From Monosporascus cannonballus (taxonomy: Eukaryota > Ascomycota > Sordariomycetes > Xylariales): 64,000 bases of DNA. Of this stretch, positions 60,034 through 64,000 are shown one piece after another. A program made the position numbers and the translations under genes. Location of the stretch: contig QJNS01000033.1 of assembly GCA_004154925.1 (NCBI GenBank), positions 186,001 through 250,000 on the forward strand, given 5' to 3'. The notes beneath the pieces were generated by a model, which ran no database searches, was not told where the DNA came from, and was given only the letters and a program-made list of their open reading frames with translations. The first letter of the stretch is position 1. Every line of letters begins with the position of its first letter.

Positions 60034-60339
60034 TTAAGGAATTCCTTTTTTCTTAAAATTCCTTTTGGCAGAAAAGCAACATTTGCTTTTGAAATATCCT
60101 TTCTTGCCACAGTTAAAACATTTTACTTTGGACTTATTTTTCTTAGGCTCCTTCAAAACGGCATTCGTTTTCTTCCAAGGCTTGCCCTTATCTTTTTTAA
60201 TTCGGTTATTAAAGCTTTTATCGTCACTTCGCCTACCGGTTCCTTTCTTTTCGAAATATCGATGAAAAGTGCGGCGGTCGGCAATAATAACTTTATCAGT
60301 ATATTCTGCAAAGGATCTCATCTTAGGTTCCATATACAT
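60034..60339 (-). pseudogene. Chromovirus gag C-terminal fragment with zinc knuckle
   Basis: Open stretch of 101 codons. It holds CFNCGKKGYFKSKC, a C-x2-C-x4-H-x4-C retroviral knuckle in which the His is Tyr (CAC to TAC). A Lys-rich segment surrounds it. Upstream gag sequence to about 61300 is broken by stops. Confidence 0.8.
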
Positions 60340-61417
60340 CTCGTCCTTAACCTAAGGCTTTAGGCCGTCGTAATAAGGATAAAATAACGCATTTTCTAGC
60401 AGGTTTAAAATAGCTACTAAACGATTAAATTCGGTTATATACTTAAACGTTAACTTAATTTAGCGAAAGAAATAGAATTATTTAATTATATATTATTCCT
60501 TATTAGGATTTCCGAATAAAGCCTGTATTCGTTCCTTAAAATAACCGTATTCACCGAAAATATAATTAGTAAAATCTAAAGATTCCTCTGGATATCGTTT
60601 AAAATAATCCGTTAAAATGGGCTCAAACCACTTTCGGACTCGTCCGGTTAGTAACTAAAAAATGGCCATCACCTTCTGATAATCCTCCGTCAAAAAACTC
60701 TTATAAAACTTAAGGTGAAGTCTGGCCTAAACCAAAAATCCATTAGGGTCTTCTGATTTATCGTAAGGTTTTGGGGGAATTAGCTTATAACCCTTAACGT
60801 CTGGCATTCCGTAATAGCCAGGGGGTGGGACAATTCCTTCCCGTATCCGGGTTGCGCCGAACAATAGTAAAATTAAAGTTCTTCCTAATGCTTATCTTGT
60901 ATCCAACGAAGGTAATCGGTAACCAGCCCCTTAGCTTCGTCCCCTAAGGGAGCCAAATTAAGGAAAGGCTAATTTCTTAATAAGTCGAACATTTTTTTTT
61001 CAGGTTTACGACTTCCTAAACCAGAAAGTCAAACCTTTTTTCCGTAATAAGTTCTTTTTCTTTTCCTTCTTGGCTTTTTTGGCCTCTGGCTAATTGTTCC
61101 TTTTCTGGCTCTGAGTTCTAAACTTTAATAGTTTCCTAAAGAATTAAGGAAAATTATTACTAAGATTAAGAAAAAAGTCCTCCCTGGGATCGAATAATAA
61201 GTGAAACCATATTGTCGATTAATTAAAAAACTTTTTCAATAAACGGTAAATCGTTTAATCTAATTACTAATCTTTTATTAACTAATAACGGAAATCGAAT
61301 ATACTGTTTATCTTTTGAATATTATCCTGTGCTATCGTTTACACTAAGTTCAGGAAAACTTATACCCCAATTAGGCGGTAAATTATTTATCGGCTATTAA
61401 TTAAGAAGTTATCAAAA

Positions 61418-61837
61418 TGTAACGAACCTATCATATATCTACCTGGAGGTATAAGCAGTATCCGAAATAAGGTCTTGATTTGCAAGTAATAATAAGGCGA
61501 AAAATAATTTAATGGTTTATTTATTAAAAAGATTTAAAGATTTTTCCCTTAATTAAAAAACAGTATAATTACTTTTGGATTAAGAGCTTAAATTAATAAC
61601 TAAGGAGCGAAACTAAATAAGTGTTATTTACATAAAAAACCGATTTATTATATATCCTAATTCCTTAAAATGAATGTATCGTAAATGTATGTAATTTATG
61701 TAATCTAGTACTAAATGACCTAAATTACCTAGATCACTTATAAGACCAAGCTTTCCGTCCGAGGTTTAGCCGTAACAGGATCACGCTAGGCCTTAAGGGT
61801 TGGTCTCTTCGAGACAGGAACCCCTGTTCCCGTAACA
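61418..61837 (-). repeat. 5' LTR of the chromovirus (420 bp)
   Basis: In + orientation it reads TGTAACGAACC ... CCCGTAACA. It aligns end to end with 54544-54963 but carries more G-to-A and C-to-T changes, for example GAAATAAGGTC where the other LTR has GAAATGGGGTC. Confidence 0.92.
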
Positions 61838-61842
61838 AGAAT

Positions 61843-63079
61843 TTCGTTTATTTTACAATTAAAAGAATAGTTTTGGCATAAATTGAAAAAGGTTTACCGA
61901 ACTAAATAACGAAAAAAATATATCGAACCGTTTCGATAACCAAAATATATAAAATCTTATTATTTATGCCGTAATTCAAATTGGAATCGGAAAGGTTTAT
62001 CGAAAAAATATGTATGTTATTTCTCGATACTTTATATTTAATACGAATTCATACATATAGGAATAGGTTTGTAGGAAATATATTTTTTCGATCTTCTAAT
62101 TTAAAAACTATAAAATTAAAAATCATACCAAAAGAACCGTAATTTTCTAATACCAACCAAACAAAAACAATAATGCAAATATATATATAATTATTAAACT
62201 AAGCATATAATCAAAATAGCCCGCAAATAAAAACGTTTATTTATAAGCAAATTACGGCAATTAAAAAACGCTAAAAGCTTTTTAAATTAAGGTATCGAAA
62301 AGCGCACTGATACAAAACCTTATATAAAACAAAAAAAAGAAATAGGAAACTTAATTCAAATGCTCTTTTAATACAAAATTTAAAGGTTTAAAACAATAAT
62401 TAACTTAAAAACGAAGGTAAATGTTATTTTTTCGATAATTTTAAACTTTTTTAAATCGGTTCAAAATATTAATTTAAATTTTATAAATTATTTATAACAA
62501 ACGGAAACTTATTTATATTCCAAAATAAATAAATATTCCGAAAAACAAAAAAGGAATTCCCGTTTATATGTAAGAATATTAAAAACAGCCTTTACAAAAT
62601 ATAACAAATATTTTAAAATACGATGCTATTCTAAAAATACCTTAATTCCGCTTTACTACATTACAAATTAAATAAAAAACCTAAATATTTTCCTAAGATA
62701 ACAAATTAATACTCAAAAACGGTTTTACAAAGTTTTCTATATAATTAAAAATGTATAAATCTCAGACCATATTATTATAATCTTTTCGAAATACTGTAAA
62801 TTCAAAAAATATTTAAAAATAAAAAGGATTACGAACTATTATTATATAATGAATAGGACCGTAAAATCGTTATTTAAAAATGATTATACTAAATTTTACA
62901 AAGCTTAGTATAAAAATATTAAATCATGAAAAACGCTATAAAAATATGTAACAAAACTTAAAAAGATATATATATTTAACTTTTCAAATTTCCAGCAAAT
63001 TATCCAATATTTCTGGTACCCAAATTTAAAAACGGCAAATAAAAAGTCGACAAAAAGCGGAAATCCCGTTTATAGGCGT
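61843..63079. other. AT-rich DNA downstream of the chromovirus insertion
   Basis: Continuation of the sequence split at 54543. Reading the + strand through stops gives protein-like stretches (VYFTIKRIVLA, then ITKKISNRFDNQN near 61850-61960), which may belong to the interrupted element. No domain assigned. Confidence 0.35.
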
Positions 63080-63286
63080 TGTGAGAATACAGCCTCTATA
63101 AGGATGAGGCTAGTAGCCGACCAGCCACCGATCAGCCACCGACCCACTTACTAATATAAATCCATCATCTGGTAACTAATGCGAAACGCTAAATGGAAAA
63201 AACCTAATATATTTGCTTTTTGGAATACGTTTTGCGATTAACCAAAAATCATTTTATTTAAATTTATAATTATTTATTATCTTATA
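63080..63286 (+). repeat. 5' LTR of copy C (207 bp)
   Basis: Starts TGTGAGAATACAGCC and ends ATCTTATA. Its first half is the least mutated of the four LTRs, preserving GACCAGCCACCGATCAGCCA. Confidence 0.88.
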
Positions 63287-64000
63287 ATTTGTCTATTTTT
63301 CCCAGGGAAGATAACGCGATAATTAATAGAAATAAAATTTGCCGATTGCTAAACGAATTTAGGTTATTAATCGAAAAAAACGCAAATTAAAACCGACTTA
63401 ACGAACGATTAATTACAATATAAAAATAAGCCAAAAAACTTATAATAAAGCTTTAACGGGTAAAAGATTATAATTTCCGAGATCCCGAATTACTTTATAT
63501 ATATAATAAAAATGAGTTCCGATAACCGTTAATTAAACGGTCGGAAAATGGATATAATATAATAACCGCGTTCGGGAGTTCAAAATAAGAATAGGTTAAG
63601 TCTTTTAATAATAACCAGATTTTGGAAATTATTTATTAATAGAATAAATTATATTCGGACTTATTTCGATAATTGGCCGAATAGCAAATAATGGCAGAAG
63701 TTAAAAAGTAAATTTTTATAAATGAATTGAAATATCGTCGTAAAAGTTTAAAGGCGATAAACGAATATCGGACTATAATTATACTCTTGCGGCATTCTTT
63801 AAATTATTATTTTTATTTTAAAGAGAACATAAGTATATTAAAACCGTTATAGAGTTTTCAAGATCCTGAAATATCTATATAACCAATATTCGTATATATC
63901 GCGTGTTAAGTTAATATAATAAATTTCTCAAAATATGCTTAATTTATGTTTTTATTTTGTAATACATCCTCTTTATATGTTCTAATCTTTTAAAATATAT
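63080..64000 (+). mobile_element. Ty3/Gypsy retrotransposon, copy C (5' part)
   Basis: Starts with a 5' LTR at 63080-63286 and continues with leader and gag sequence matching copy B from 40063 (shared GATAACGCGATAATTA and GCCGATT blocks). It runs off the window. The five bases before the LTR, GGCGT, are the likely duplication. Confidence 0.85.

Larger units (their letters stand above)
54544..61837 (-). mobile_element. Complete Ty3/Gypsy chromovirus (7294 bp), minus orientation
   Basis: Two 420-bp LTRs and a perfect 5-bp duplication AGAAT (54539-54543 and 61838-61842) bound the element. On the minus strand, in order, come a gag zinc knuckle (about 60122-60078), protease remains (about 59060-59000), reverse transcriptase (about 58480-58030), RNase H (about 57450-57250), the integrase zinc-finger region (about 56960-56840) and core (56723-56424), and a C-terminal chromodomain (about 55870-55640). 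A purine tract precedes the 3' LTR. Several catalytic residues are altered in RIP fashion. It is less decayed than copies A-C, hence probably younger. An extra antisense frame lies at 55066-55608. Confidence 0.93.

Overview
The window is nuclear DNA of a filamentous ascomycete (Pezizomycotina). The genes have short spliceosomal introns (45-155 bp) with CT(A/G)AC-type branch sites, the products are typical of moulds, and the transposon-rich parts carry the mark of repeat-induced point mutation (RIP): extreme A+T, loss of CA/TG dinucleotides with CG retained, and reading frames broken by C-to-T type stops. The species cannot be fixed from sequence alone; short CCTA/TAGG arrays between genes would suit a sordariomycete.

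Layout. 1-7.9 kb: RIP-mutated repeats (3' part of a Ty3/Gypsy element, a large inverted-repeat element, a piggyBac-like fragment). About 8.1-32.1 kb: a GC-balanced gene island with, in order, sulfite reductase alpha subunit (-), a nitrilase-family amidohydrolase (-), a fungal surface/membrane protein of unknown function (+), a copper-type P1B ATPase (-), a C3HC zinc-finger protein of the Rsm1/NIPA type (-), a PAP phosphatase HAL2/MET22 (+), mitochondrial ribosomal protein uL6m (-) and a KAR5/Tht1-type nuclear fusion protein (+), followed by a 10-N assembly gap and degenerate remnants. 32.14-33.56 kb: a Tc1/mariner element bounded by TA. 33.97-38.30 kb: an AT-rich element with hairpin-bearing terminal inverted repeats, holding a nested pair of smaller inverted-repeat elements. 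38.40-38.82 kb: a hAT-type MITE with a perfect 8-bp duplication. 39.86-47.11 kb: a complete Gypsy element with 206-bp LTRs and a 5-bp duplication. 47.1-54.5 kb: AT-rich sequence, mostly unrecognised. 54.54-61.84 kb: a complete reverse-oriented chromodomain Gypsy element with 420-bp LTRs and a 5-bp duplication, which contains an extra antisense open frame. 63.08 kb to the end: the 5' part of a third copy of the 206-bp-LTR family.

How the genes relate. Most are unrelated housekeeping genes. Two belong to sulfate assimilation: MET10 reduces sulfite and HAL2/MET22 removes the PAP released by the preceding PAPS-reductase step. They lie about 12 kb apart and are not a cluster in the operon sense. 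The nitrilase gene appears to have an in-frame amber codon near its start.

The most unusual item is the antisense, cysteine-rich, coiled-coil reading frame between the chromodomain and the 3' LTR of the 54.5-61.8 kb retroelement. All splice sites, motifs and repeat boundaries were read by eye; no database search or alignment program was run.
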